From Cyanobacteria bacterium OH_SFB_17 (lineage in GTDB: Bacteria; Cyanobacteriota; Vampirovibrionia; Gastranaerophilales; Gastranaerophilaceae), in the NCBI GenBank assembly GCA_023395735.1, contig JAEWYI010000114.1, forward strand, positions 1-14,699: 14,699 bases of DNA. Direction: 5' to 3'. The notes beneath the pieces are model-generated. The model ran no database searches, was not told where the DNA came from, and saw nothing but the letters and a program-made list of their open reading frames with translations. A program made the translations under genes and the position numbers. Shown piece after piece: positions 1-7,099 of the stretch (its first letter is position 1; each line of letters starts with the position of its first letter).

Positions 1-1310
1 TTTGAAATATTTTCAGCCAAGTTTTTGGATTGTCTTATGATTGCATCCATATTTAAGTATTCAAATGAGCCGAATCTTCCGTTTAGATACACGTCTTGTG
101 TCGCAAAATAGTTTTTGATTAAGTCCATATTTTTTCGGTGGTTCAAATCATAAATTACATAAGCATATTCAAAACGTTTTAGCTCGCTGAAATTTACGTC
201 TTCTTTTGAGTCGATAAAGCCTATCGTTTCAAGCCCTTCGATAACCTTGTTTACAAGCTCTTCATCCGTTGCCTTGTCATTCAAATCATTTTTTCTATAA
301 GTGATTTCTGCCATATAAGTTGCAGTTCCGTCAATGTGATATTTGTCGCCCATAAAGTCAAGTTTTGAAATTCTGTGGAATTTGACATTTTTATCCGCAA
401 CCATAAACGCATAATTGTCACCCGCATAGTCTTTTTTTACATTAACAATGCAAATAGCAATAGAGTTGTAGCGCAAGCTGTCTGCTGTTTCAACAACTTC
501 AGTCGGTTTCTTTTCGTCTTCATAAATGTGGCAAAATTCATTTACAGGCATAGTGGAGACGATTTTATCCGCAAGATATTTTCCGCTTGTTGTCTCAATT
601 TCAAACCCGTTTTCTTTCTTTTTAGCGCTCAATACTTTGCTGTTTGTATGGATTTTGACTTTATTTGATAGTTTTGAAATGAAGGCTTTAATAAGCGCTT
701 CTGTTCCGCCGCTTTTTGGATAAGTAAAATATAGCTGGTGCAGGTAGCCGTCTATAGTTTCGCCGTTAGCACTTTTGATAATGTCTTCTTTCGGCGGTTT
801 TGGGATGCGCTCTACCATCTGCGTATCCATAAACGCTGGATCAAATTTCCAGATTTTTTCGTTATATGGACGAAGGTATGTGTTTGTAATCCCTTCTCCA
901 AAGGTTTTCAAGAAAAATTGAAGCATGTTTGTTGCATCATAATTTTCAAACGGGTTGTGTAAAAAGCCGTTTACGCAGTAATCAATGTCTTCTTGCGGAA
1001 GTTTTGATAGGTCGTTTTCAAACGGATATTGAACAAAACGTTTTTTGTGAAGAATTCTGTTTGAACGACGGTGCTTTTCGTTGTTTTCGCCAAGAAGGCT
1101 GTTCATCAAGTCAAGCACTTCTTTGTCTTTTGAGAAAATAATGTGTGGTCCGACGTCGTATTCAATTCCTTCTTTAATGTATGTGCGGCAAATTCCGCCG
1201 AGTACTTCGTCTTTTTCAAGAATATGGATTTCTTTTATGTCTTCGTTTTCTTGCAAATAATATGCCAACGAAATTGCGGATAGCCCCCCGCCCAAGATTG
1301 TGTAGTTCAT
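1..1310 (-). CDS. FAD-dependent oxidoreductase, amine-oxidase/UDP-galactopyranose-mutase-like (3' end cut by window)
   Basis: Likely a flavoprotein acting in polysaccharide biosynthesis, perhaps on a sugar nucleotide. It starts at ATG 1308-1310 behind AGGAG seven bases upstream, and 436 codons are open to the window edge. Residues 5-19 form a Rossmann FAD-binding strand-turn-helix (ILGGGLSAIS, with Ala at the third Gly position). Glu32 in ILEKDEVLGG would bind the ribose. GPHIIF (54-59), YPFEND (95-100) and YPKSGGTEAL (197-206) fit the amine-oxidase/protoporphyrinogen-oxidase/UGM superfamily. The last visible part (GRFGSFEYLNMDAI) looks like the usual C-terminus, so probably few residues are missing. 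It is the last visible gene of the operon, 25 bases after the GT4 gene. It does not look like classical Glf, and its substrate is unknown. A second, broken copy of its 5' end lies at 2838-2919. Confidence 0.85.
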   Translation of the reverse strand, partial: MNYTILGGGLSAISLAYYLQENEDIKEIHILEKDEVLGGICRTYIKEGIEYDVGPHIIFSKDKEVLDLMNSLLGENNEKHRRSNRILHKKRFVQYPFENDLSKLPQEDIDYCVNGFLHNPFENYDATNMLQFFLKTFGEGITNTYLRPYNEKIWKFDPAFMDTQMVERIPKPPKEDIIKSANGETIDGYLHQLYFTYPKSGGTEALIKAFISKLSNKVKIHTNSKVLSAKKKENGFEIETTSGKYLADKIVSTMPVNEFCHIYEDEKKPTEVVETADSLRYNSIAICIVNVKKDYAGDNYAFMVADKNVKFHRISKLDFMGDKYHIDGTATYMAEITYRKNDLNDKATDEELVNKVIEGLETIGFIDSKEDVNFSELKRFEYAYVIYDLNHRKNMDLIKNYFATQDVYLNGRFGSFEYLNMDAIIRQSKNLAENIS

Positions 1311-1335
1311 TTATTTTCTCCTATATATTATATTA

Positions 1336-2790
1336 TTATATGTCGTATTTTGTGACAATCGGCATTCCGACAGGAATCCGCTCGAATGTCAGCGCATCAA
1401 TTTGTATTGTTTCAACATCAAGACTGTCTGCAATTGAAGCATCCATAAATTGTCTTTTTGCTCCATTGTGAATAAGATATTTTTTTGAATTGTATTCTAT
1501 AATCAACCCGTCTTTTATGTTTATATCCTTTGGCATTTTTTCGTAAGGGATGCCGAAGGCATCCTTAAACCCGAGCCCGATGGGCTCGAAAATGTTATAT
1601 CCAACGTTTCCGTTGAAAATATCTAAAAGAATTTTTTCTCTGTTGTCGACGGCTTTAGGCCAATCGTATTCGGTTGCGGTTTTTCTGCCTTCTGTAGCGA
1701 GATATTCTCTAAGCTCTTTGTTGTCGATGAGTTCTTTAATGCTATTGTACAATGCATCTATATCTCTTGGTTTGACAACAAGTGCGTTCTTTCTGTCAAA
1801 CGCGTAGTCTTCCATTCCGTCAGATGTTGTTACGGTTGCTGTCCCGCTAGCCATGGCTTCCATAGGTGGAAGAGGAAAGCTTTCGTACCAAGAAGCGCAT
1901 ACAGCGATGTCTGAGACTGCATATAGTTTTGCCAACTCTTTAAACGGAAGTCCTTTGTGCAATTTATATGGGCAGTAAGGGTTGTTTTCAGGGAAGCTTT
2001 CTTGAACGTGTCCAAAAATATTCCACTCAACTCTGTCGCCGTACTCTTTTTTAATTTTTTCCATCGCGGCTACAACATCTGAGAATCCTTTCCACATGGC
2101 AGGGTGTGAGAATGTTATAACTCTTATTATTCCGTCTTCTTCGCTTTTTTTAGGTAAAACATTGAAATCGCTTAATTCGATTGCGTTGTTAGAGAACGGT
2201 ACGAGTTGACTAAATTTTTCTTCGATTTTTTCTTGAAGCCAAGATGAGTTAGCGACTTTGTACATCGGAAGCTCGTATGAGAGCCTGACTAAAAGTTTGT
2301 TCATTATTGATGACAAATCATTTTCTAAGAAAACTTCCTCGTAATGTTGCATGAAATAGACAGGTTTTCCTTTTTTGCTAAAGAAGGATGCGAATGCGGT
2401 TGTCCAAAGGGTTGCGATGTTCAAATCGCAGTCCGGCATATAACCTATTAGAAAAGAGGAAATAATTAAGTTGTCGATTAGATTTCTCATTCCAACAGCT
2501 TTTTTTTGGGTCTTGTTTCCCCCAAATCTAAGGATAGAAGAGTAGATAATTTTGAACAAAAACTTTTCGAGCTGCGAAGTTTTTTTGTAAACTACTTCAC
2601 CCTTAAAATCGAACCAAGGGAATGGTTTTTCTTTCCAATTGTCTGGCCAAAAACAAGTAGGATAGGTGGTTACAGTAACCGAGTGTCCTTTGCCGATAAG
2701 CCTGTTAGCATATTCAAGAATAGCCAACGGCCCCCCCGACAACGCCGCCGGCGGGAGAATAAAATTAATTTTTAATTGTTTCTTTTCCAT
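1336..2790 (-). CDS. GT4-family glycosyltransferase with extra C-terminal module
   Basis: Predicted retaining GT-B glycosyltransferase adding a sugar to the growing glycan at the cytoplasmic face. The N-terminal acceptor domain opens with INFILPPAALSGG (residues 8-20), the usual GT4 glycine-rich loop. The donor domain carries TFSHPAMWKG (226-235) and the EX7E motif Glu303-Glu311 within WYESFPLPPMEAMASG. The catalytic fold ends near residue 395. Residues 401-416 are encoded by two adjacent GC-rich hairpins (1548-1588). Residues about 424-478 form an added module (DGLIIEY, KYLIHNGAKRQF, IPVGMPI) that resembles the small beta repeats of some bacterial surface proteins; this resemblance is from memory. 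ATG 2788-2790 has AGAGG four bases upstream. It is less AT-rich than the three genes before it. The sugar specificity cannot be read from the sequence. Confidence 0.9.
   Translation of the reverse strand: MEKKQLKINFILPPAALSGGPLAILEYANRLIGKGHSVTVTTYPTCFWPDNWKEKPFPWFDFKGEVVYKKTSQLEKFLFKIIYSSILRFGGNKTQKKAVGMRNLIDNLIISSFLIGYMPDCDLNIATLWTTAFASFFSKKGKPVYFMQHYEEVFLENDLSSIMNKLLVRLSYELPMYKVANSSWLQEKIEEKFSQLVPFSNNAIELSDFNVLPKKSEEDGIIRVITFSHPAMWKGFSDVVAAMEKIKKEYGDRVEWNIFGHVQESFPENNPYCPYKLHKGLPFKELAKLYAVSDIAVCASWYESFPLPPMEAMASGTATVTTSDGMEDYAFDRKNALVVKPRDIDALYNSIKELIDNKELREYLATEGRKTATEYDWPKAVDNREKILLDIFNGNVGYNIFEPIGLGFKDAFGIPYEKMPKDINIKDGLIIEYNSKKYLIHNGAKRQFMDASIADSLDVETIQIDALTFERIPVGMPIVTKYDI
1548..1588. 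repeat. Two adjacent perfect hairpins inside the GT4 gene
   Basis: GGATGCC-gaa-GGCATCC occupies 1548-1564 and CGAGCCC-gat-GGGCTCG occupies 1572-1588. Each is a perfect 7-base-pair inverted repeat with a 3-base loop, and only 7 bases separate them. They are GC-rich within an AT-rich gene and encode residues 401-415, exactly at the join between the GT4 catalytic domain and the C-terminal module. This suggests an in-frame palindromic element that became part of the protein linker. The hairpins themselves are certain; the mobile-repeat interpretation is inference. Confidence 0.75.
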
Positions 2791-2837
2791 AATTCCTCTA
2801 AATTGTTGTATAATCTTTATTTACTATTCTTTTTTAA

Positions 2838-2919
2838 TTTTAAAGACTATGAATTTCTTTTATGTCTTCGTTTCCCTGTAAATAATAAGCCAGTGAAATT
2901 AAGGATAGTCTCTCTTTCC
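2838..2919 (-). pseudogene. Remnant of a second copy of the FAD oxidoreductase 5' end
   Basis: This lies in the only sizeable gap of the cluster (2791-2919). Bases 2848-2908 align without gaps to 1223-1283 at the start of the FAD oxidoreductase gene, with 52 of 61 identical; the match continues more weakly to 2838. Read on the minus strand it gives LSLISLAYYLQGNEDIKEIH, against LSAISLAYYLQENEDIKEIH in the intact gene. Six of the nine base changes are silent, so the copy diverged while still coding. The start codon and glycine loop are lost, and the codon for Glu32 is now TAA. The remnant begins directly after the stop of the GT8-FkbM gene. The rest of the gap (2791-2837) is AT-rich and holds the GT4 ribosome binding site; I see no convincing promoter in it. 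Confidence 0.88.
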
Positions 2920-5010
2920 TTAATCTTCAAGTTCTTTGGGATATGCCCAAAGAACCGTGCCATAGATATGGAAGCAGGAAGAATAATGGCAATCAAATTC
3001 AATTTTATAATTTAAGTCCTTTGCTATTTCATCAAGTAATGGTTTTGTTTCAAAAAACTCTTCAGGAGAATGGTAAATTGCAAGAGATAAAACAGGTCTA
3101 AAATTTTTAATAGTATCTTTCATCCCTATAAGAGTTTTATACATTGCACCTTCAACATCAGCTTTTATAAACCCTACATTGATGTTCTTTTCTTTAACAA
3201 TGCTGTCTAAATCAGTTGTATTAATTTTATACCCATCTTTATTAAAGATTTTAACCCCCATTCCACCGTTATCAGAGACTTTAATTATTGATTTTTTGTC
3301 AGATAATGCAATTTTTATTAATTGATATTTGTCCTCAGAAATGGCATTCATTTTCAATGTTTCAAAATAATCATTTATTGATTTATCAGAGATTTCAAAA
3401 GAATAAATTTTATGAGGATTATAATTTAAAAGGACTAAAACACTATCTCCAATGTATGCTCCTGCATCAATAAAATCTTTTCCTTTCACATATTTTTTAA
3501 TTTTTTCATTTGCGAATTTTAGACCGTGATGATACAAGAAAACTTCCATATCATAATCATTTTTGGCTAGTTTGTAGGCCTTTCTTACTTTATTAAAATG
3601 GCGATTGTACAAATCGTTAAATTCAACATCCTCTTTAGTTTCAAATGTCTTTCTAAATTCTGAATCATCGCAATATAAGTATTCGGCATATTTATAATCA
3701 GGTAATTGAAGTATTTTCTTCAGTGTCGTGTCAATAATTTTAATGGATTTATTATCAAGGCCTTTTTTTAATCTTTTAATTTTTTCAGGCATATTATTTT
3801 CTAAAACATAATCTTTATAACTATTTGGAGAATTATCAATTATTCCCTGCCAAGTAAGATTCCTTTTGTTTAAATGAATAAGATTATCTTTTTGTTCTTC
3901 TAGTTTTTTATTTAATTCATAAAATTTGTAATCTTGCTCACAAAGTTTATTATTGAGTTTATTAAATTCTATCTTTACATCATTTTTAAAATTTCGAAAT
4001 TTTAGTTTAATCCCCAAAATTGTCAATATCTTGTGAATATCTTCATTTTTTACTGAAAATAGAATTTCCCAGAAATTAAGTTTAGGTTTTAAATTTTTAT
4101 TAACTATTTTATGCCATGGAGATATCGAACAATATTTCCACCAAATACTTCTGTAACCATCATTAAAACCTTGCCAAGGCTTACAAGAACCAACAAAATG
4201 GTATACAAGTGGGTTATTTAATGCATATAACACTTTGTCTTCTGGGTAAAAAGCATCATCATATTTTATGTATTCGGGGTTACAAAAAACATTAAAACTA
4301 GGTTCAAAATAGAGCATATTATATCTATATTTTTGTCCTAAAATGGCATTTAAAGAATCTTGATCAGCGTACGGTGGAGATGGATTTTGAACTAAGAAAT
4401 TTAAAATCTGTTCAAAAATATTTTCTTTGTTACAAAATTTCAAATTCAAAATAATTAAACCAGCATTAAAATATGGGAAATCATTAGGATGTATTTTAAA
4501 ATTTGAGAATTCTTTTAATTGCATTGTTTCTTTTAATATTACTTGTCTTTTTTGCATTGCTCCAACTTCAACTACAGCTCCAGCAATAAACTCTTCTGAT
4601 ACTTGGTCGTAAATGGTTGATAAATCAGTTTCAACAATAATATCAGAATCAATATAAATACATTTATTAAATCGAGCATTAAAAATTTTCAATATCAATA
4701 TTCTGTAATAACTCATTAAACTTTGGTGATTGTCATCATTCTTGTGATTATCCCATTTCACGATATTTAAGTAATGTCTATATTCAGTTATATCTGTCAA
4801 TTCTATTGTACAATTCCACATTGTTTGTAAGGATAAAAATCTTTCTTTTGTCTTTTTACTCATATTGTCAAATAAAATATAAAAATTTATTCTTCGTTCA
4901 GGATTTGTATTTTTTAAAATTGATAACATTGTAATCCCCGCATAAAAATAATTATCATCTGCGCACAATACAATGTTCATTTCCTTTTCATTTGTGTTTT
5001 TTTTATTCAT
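2920..5010 (-). CDS. GT8 glycosyltransferase fused to FkbM-family methyltransferase
   Basis: A 696-residue two-enzyme protein. Residues 11-300 are a GT8 (LgtC/GspA-like) retaining glycosyltransferase: NIVLCADDNYFYAG at the start, metal-binding DSD at 121-123, YFNAG 180-184, DQDSLNAIL 216-224 and the closing HFVGSCKPW 271-279. Residues 317-338 carry a short linker motif shared with the neighbouring HAD protein. A charged, probably coiled-coil stretch follows (about 341-384). Residues about 480-690 are an FkbM SAM-dependent methyltransferase: FIDAGAYIGDS 513-523 for the SAM site and FIKADVEGAMYKTL 614-627. It probably transfers a hexose and then O-methylates the product or a neighbouring sugar; substrates are unknown. 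The ATG overlaps the preceding stop by 8 bases and has AAGGA upstream, so it is translationally coupled. Met11 is a weaker alternative start. The gene is strongly AT-rich. Confidence 0.9.
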   Translation of the reverse strand: MNKKNTNEKEMNIVLCADDNYFYAGITMLSILKNTNPERRINFYILFDNMSKKTKERFLSLQTMWNCTIELTDITEYRHYLNIVKWDNHKNDDNHQSLMSYYRILILKIFNARFNKCIYIDSDIIVETDLSTIYDQVSEEFIAGAVVEVGAMQKRQVILKETMQLKEFSNFKIHPNDFPYFNAGLIILNLKFCNKENIFEQILNFLVQNPSPPYADQDSLNAILGQKYRYNMLYFEPSFNVFCNPEYIKYDDAFYPEDKVLYALNNPLVYHFVGSCKPWQGFNDGYRSIWWKYCSISPWHKIVNKNLKPKLNFWEILFSVKNEDIHKILTILGIKLKFRNFKNDVKIEFNKLNNKLCEQDYKFYELNKKLEEQKDNLIHLNKRNLTWQGIIDNSPNSYKDYVLENNMPEKIKRLKKGLDNKSIKIIDTTLKKILQLPDYKYAEYLYCDDSEFRKTFETKEDVEFNDLYNRHFNKVRKAYKLAKNDYDMEVFLYHHGLKFANEKIKKYVKGKDFIDAGAYIGDSVLVLLNYNPHKIYSFEISDKSINDYFETLKMNAISEDKYQLIKIALSDKKSIIKVSDNGGMGVKIFNKDGYKINTTDLDSIVKEKNINVGFIKADVEGAMYKTLIGMKDTIKNFRPVLSLAIYHSPEEFFETKPLLDEIAKDLNYKIEFDCHYSSCFHIYGTVLWAYPKELED
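3997..4062 (-). other. Linker motif FSVKNE..HK...LGIKLKF inside the GT8-FkbM protein
   Basis: Residues 317-338 of the fusion protein, just after the GT8 domain. The same motif (FSIKNE..HK...LGFKLKF) occurs near the N-terminus of the upstream HAD protein, at 6995-7066. The match covers F-S-x-K-N-E, H-K and L-G-x-K-L-K-F. It is not part of either catalytic domain. Confidence 0.8.
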
Positions 5011-7099
5011 ATATTTCCTTCTTTATTTTTAGTATAGGTATAAAACCAAACAAATAAGTTTTTATTTTATTTTCATTTATCCTTTTTATTTTTAATATAG
5101 TAATACCAAGAAATTTAATAAGAGTTTTGTTTTTTTCTATTACTGCATTTATAAAGATATTATTTCTAGTTTTTATTATAGAACTATTTAAATTAAATTG
5201 AGCAAAAGGTATAAAACCAAATAAAAACAAATTAATTTTGGTTGTCATATCATTAAAAAGTAGTTTATTTATTTTAGCTCTCATCGCATACATATGAGGC
5301 ACATAGTTTTTATTCTCCAAGTCATAAGTTTGATAAACTTGGCAGAACAATTTTTCTGAAACTCCCGATAAATTCACGTAAAAATTTTTCAATAGTTCAT
5401 AAAATATTTCATGAGAAAAATTAAGTTCAAGTTCTCCAAATATTTCAATAATATTATCTGCAAAATCTAATATCCCATCACTAATTTTCGGATACAAATT
5501 AGTTCGAAAATGAATTTCATTTAAATCTATATTTGAGTAATACTCAGGTTTTCCATTAACAATTGCTTTTATTGGTAATTCTGGAGAGGTTATTGCTATT
5601 TCGAAAAAATCCCAGAAAAAATCTAAAACATGATCTTTTGACCAAACCGCAAAATCATTATTTTTATAACCATTATATTCATAATTAATACACCAGTATA
5701 TTCCAAATATATTTTTAGAAAACACTTTTTGTAAGAGATTTTGTGATGAAAATGCTCCTGTTACTGTATCTACTACTGCAATTTTTTTACTGCTATCAAC
5801 GAGATTATTAACATATTTTGTATATTCTTCTTTGTACTCATCCGCATTCGCTTTAATCAGAGATCTACCTTCATTTATTAATTCATTTTTTTGGGTATAA
5901 TCCATATCTTTTATATTTTTACTATTTAATAAATTCGAGAACTTTAAATTATTTTTACCCCAAAAATTTAAAGTCTCATCAACATAGGATTCATACTGAG
6001 TTAGCGTTTTTATATTAAATATTCTAGGTGCATAAACATATGAATTATTGATTGGTTCATTTTCCAATTTATTGTAAATTTTTTGCAAGTTATAACCATC
6101 CCTTGCCACAAATATAAGTTGTTCAATACCTTCTCTTTTTACAATTTTTTTAATGAACTTTGTATAAGCAAAAGCAGCACTTCCTCCATATAAAAATCCT
6201 AGGAAATGCCAAAAATTATTTTCATTAATTTTTTGTTTATTATTATTCAGCCAATAAATCATTAACATTGAAATTATAATGCTAATTTCGTAATTTTCAT
6301 GATTGCTCTTATATAATTGTTGTAAATAACTAAAATCATTATGCTGAAAAAATTGCTCAATCGGCTTTGTGTACCAAAAAGCATTAATATTAACCAATTT
6401 AGGCATTTCATAATCATCATGCTTATTATCTCCAATATGCAATATTTTATCAGCGTCAACATTTAGCTCCATTAAGATTTTCTTAAAAAGATTTGATGTG
6501 TTTTTGGATAATTTTTCATGAGAAGATACATATAATTTATAATAATTTATATAATTATTTTTTTTAAGAATCTCTTCCAAATCACATTTTGATAAATACA
6601 TATTAGATACTAGTATTACCTTCTTATTTTTACGTATTGCATAATCATAAACTTTTTGCATCTCTATATTTGGCATAAGTATTTGTTTTTCGGTCTTTAA
6701 TTCAACCTCCTTTAGCTTTTTGAAAGGTTTTGCCATATTTTCATATATCTCATCGTAAGTTACTTCTTCTGAACCATTCAATTCTCGTCTTATCTGCTCT
6801 TCTGATTTTATCCTTTCCTCTTTAAAACCAATACTATTAGTTTCTTGCTCTATATAAGCAAAAACGTCCACCGGATTCACAAATGGTCTTAATAAGAGAG
6901 TATCAAAAATATCAAATGAAACTACACTTGCATTATCAATCATTTTTTGTAAATCAAACATGGAATCACTTGAACGAATATGAGAATTTTGTGTTTTAAA
7001 TTTTAATTTAAAGCCCAAAAGCATTAATCGTTTATGGTTTCCTTCGTTTTTAATTGAAAATATTCCGTTTAAAAATTTCTTAAGTTTTCTCATGTTCAT
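5003..7099 (-). CDS. COG5610-type HAD-superfamily protein with large unassigned second region
   Basis: A 698-residue protein of a type often found in polysaccharide clusters; biochemical role unknown. After a short motif (residues 12-35), residues about 55-250 form a HAD fold: motif I FDIFDTLLLRP (62-72, Asp63), motif II LVSNMY (163-168), a motif III Lys near 196-199 and motif IV HIGDNKHDD (221-229). The usual second Asp (Asp+2) is Phe65, so ordinary phosphatase chemistry is doubtful. Residues about 295-600 include LIFVARDGYNLQKIY (328-342) and IAVVDTVTGAF (440-450), a region I recognise from this family but cannot assign. The C-terminus has three degenerate LFGFIPxLKIK-like repeats. ATG 7097-7099 overlaps the previous stop as ATGA. 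AAGGAG lies 15 bases upstream, an unusually long distance, so coupling probably drives initiation; Met3 is a possible alternative. The gene is very AT-rich. Confidence 0.85.
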   Translation of the reverse strand: MNMRKLKKFLNGIFSIKNEGNHKRLMLLGFKLKFKTQNSHIRSSDSMFDLQKMIDNASVVSFDIFDTLLLRPFVNPVDVFAYIEQETNSIGFKEERIKSEEQIRRELNGSEEVTYDEIYENMAKPFKKLKEVELKTEKQILMPNIEMQKVYDYAIRKNKKVILVSNMYLSKCDLEEILKKNNYINYYKLYVSSHEKLSKNTSNLFKKILMELNVDADKILHIGDNKHDDYEMPKLVNINAFWYTKPIEQFFQHNDFSYLQQLYKSNHENYEISIIISMLMIYWLNNNKQKINENNFWHFLGFLYGGSAAFAYTKFIKKIVKREGIEQLIFVARDGYNLQKIYNKLENEPINNSYVYAPRIFNIKTLTQYESYVDETLNFWGKNNLKFSNLLNSKNIKDMDYTQKNELINEGRSLIKANADEYKEEYTKYVNNLVDSSKKIAVVDTVTGAFSSQNLLQKVFSKNIFGIYWCINYEYNGYKNNDFAVWSKDHVLDFFWDFFEIAITSPELPIKAIVNGKPEYYSNIDLNEIHFRTNLYPKISDGILDFADNIIEIFGELELNFSHEIFYELLKNFYVNLSGVSEKLFCQVYQTYDLENKNYVPHMYAMRAKINKLLFNDMTTKINLFLFGFIPFAQFNLNSSIIKTRNNIFINAVIEKNKTLIKFLGITILKIKRINENKIKTYLFGFIPILKIKKEIYE
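5018..5236 (-). repeat. Three degenerate C-terminal peptide repeats in the HAD protein
   Basis: Residues 622-636 (NLFLFGFIPFAQFN core), 657-673 (LIKFLGITILKIKR core) and 677-694 (TYLFGFIPILKIKK core) share the pattern LFGfIPxLKIK. At DNA level the first and third share an exact 15-base direct repeat, AGGTATAAAACCAAA on the plus strand, at 5036-5050 and 5207-5221. Both copies encode FGFIP with the same codons, which suggests local duplication. Confidence 0.8.
6995..7066 (-). other. N-terminal linker motif FSIKNE..HK...LGFKLKF of the HAD protein
   Basis: Residues 12-35 of the HAD protein. It corresponds to residues 317-338 of the GT8-FkbM fusion, so the same module sits at the front of one enzyme and in the middle of another. 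Confidence 0.8.

Noticed and set aside
1..1310. Naming the FAD protein Glf (UDP-galactopyranose mutase)
   Set aside because: The FAD motif and superfamily fit, but the Glf-specific N-terminal pattern is not convincing, so only the broad family is claimed.
1181..1471. Plus-strand reading frame whose translation resembles part of another plus-strand frame at 2776-3015
   Set aside because: Both are shadows of the minus-strand FAD gene and its remnant. The resemblance is explained by the duplicated minus-strand segment.
1849..1858. Ten-base palindrome AGCCATGGCT
   Set aside because: It encodes the conserved EAMAS motif of the GT4 active site, and a short palindrome like this is expected by chance.
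2741..2756. GC-rich palindrome CCGCCGGCGG in the GT4 gene as a further inserted element
   Set aside because: It encodes the conserved LPPAALSGG loop of GT4 enzymes, so composition follows Pro, Ala and Gly codons.
2791..2847. Possible promoter (TATACA box) before the GT4 gene
   Set aside because: At 17 bases upstream there is only an A-rich stretch with no -35 match. AT-rich sequence gives such boxes by chance.
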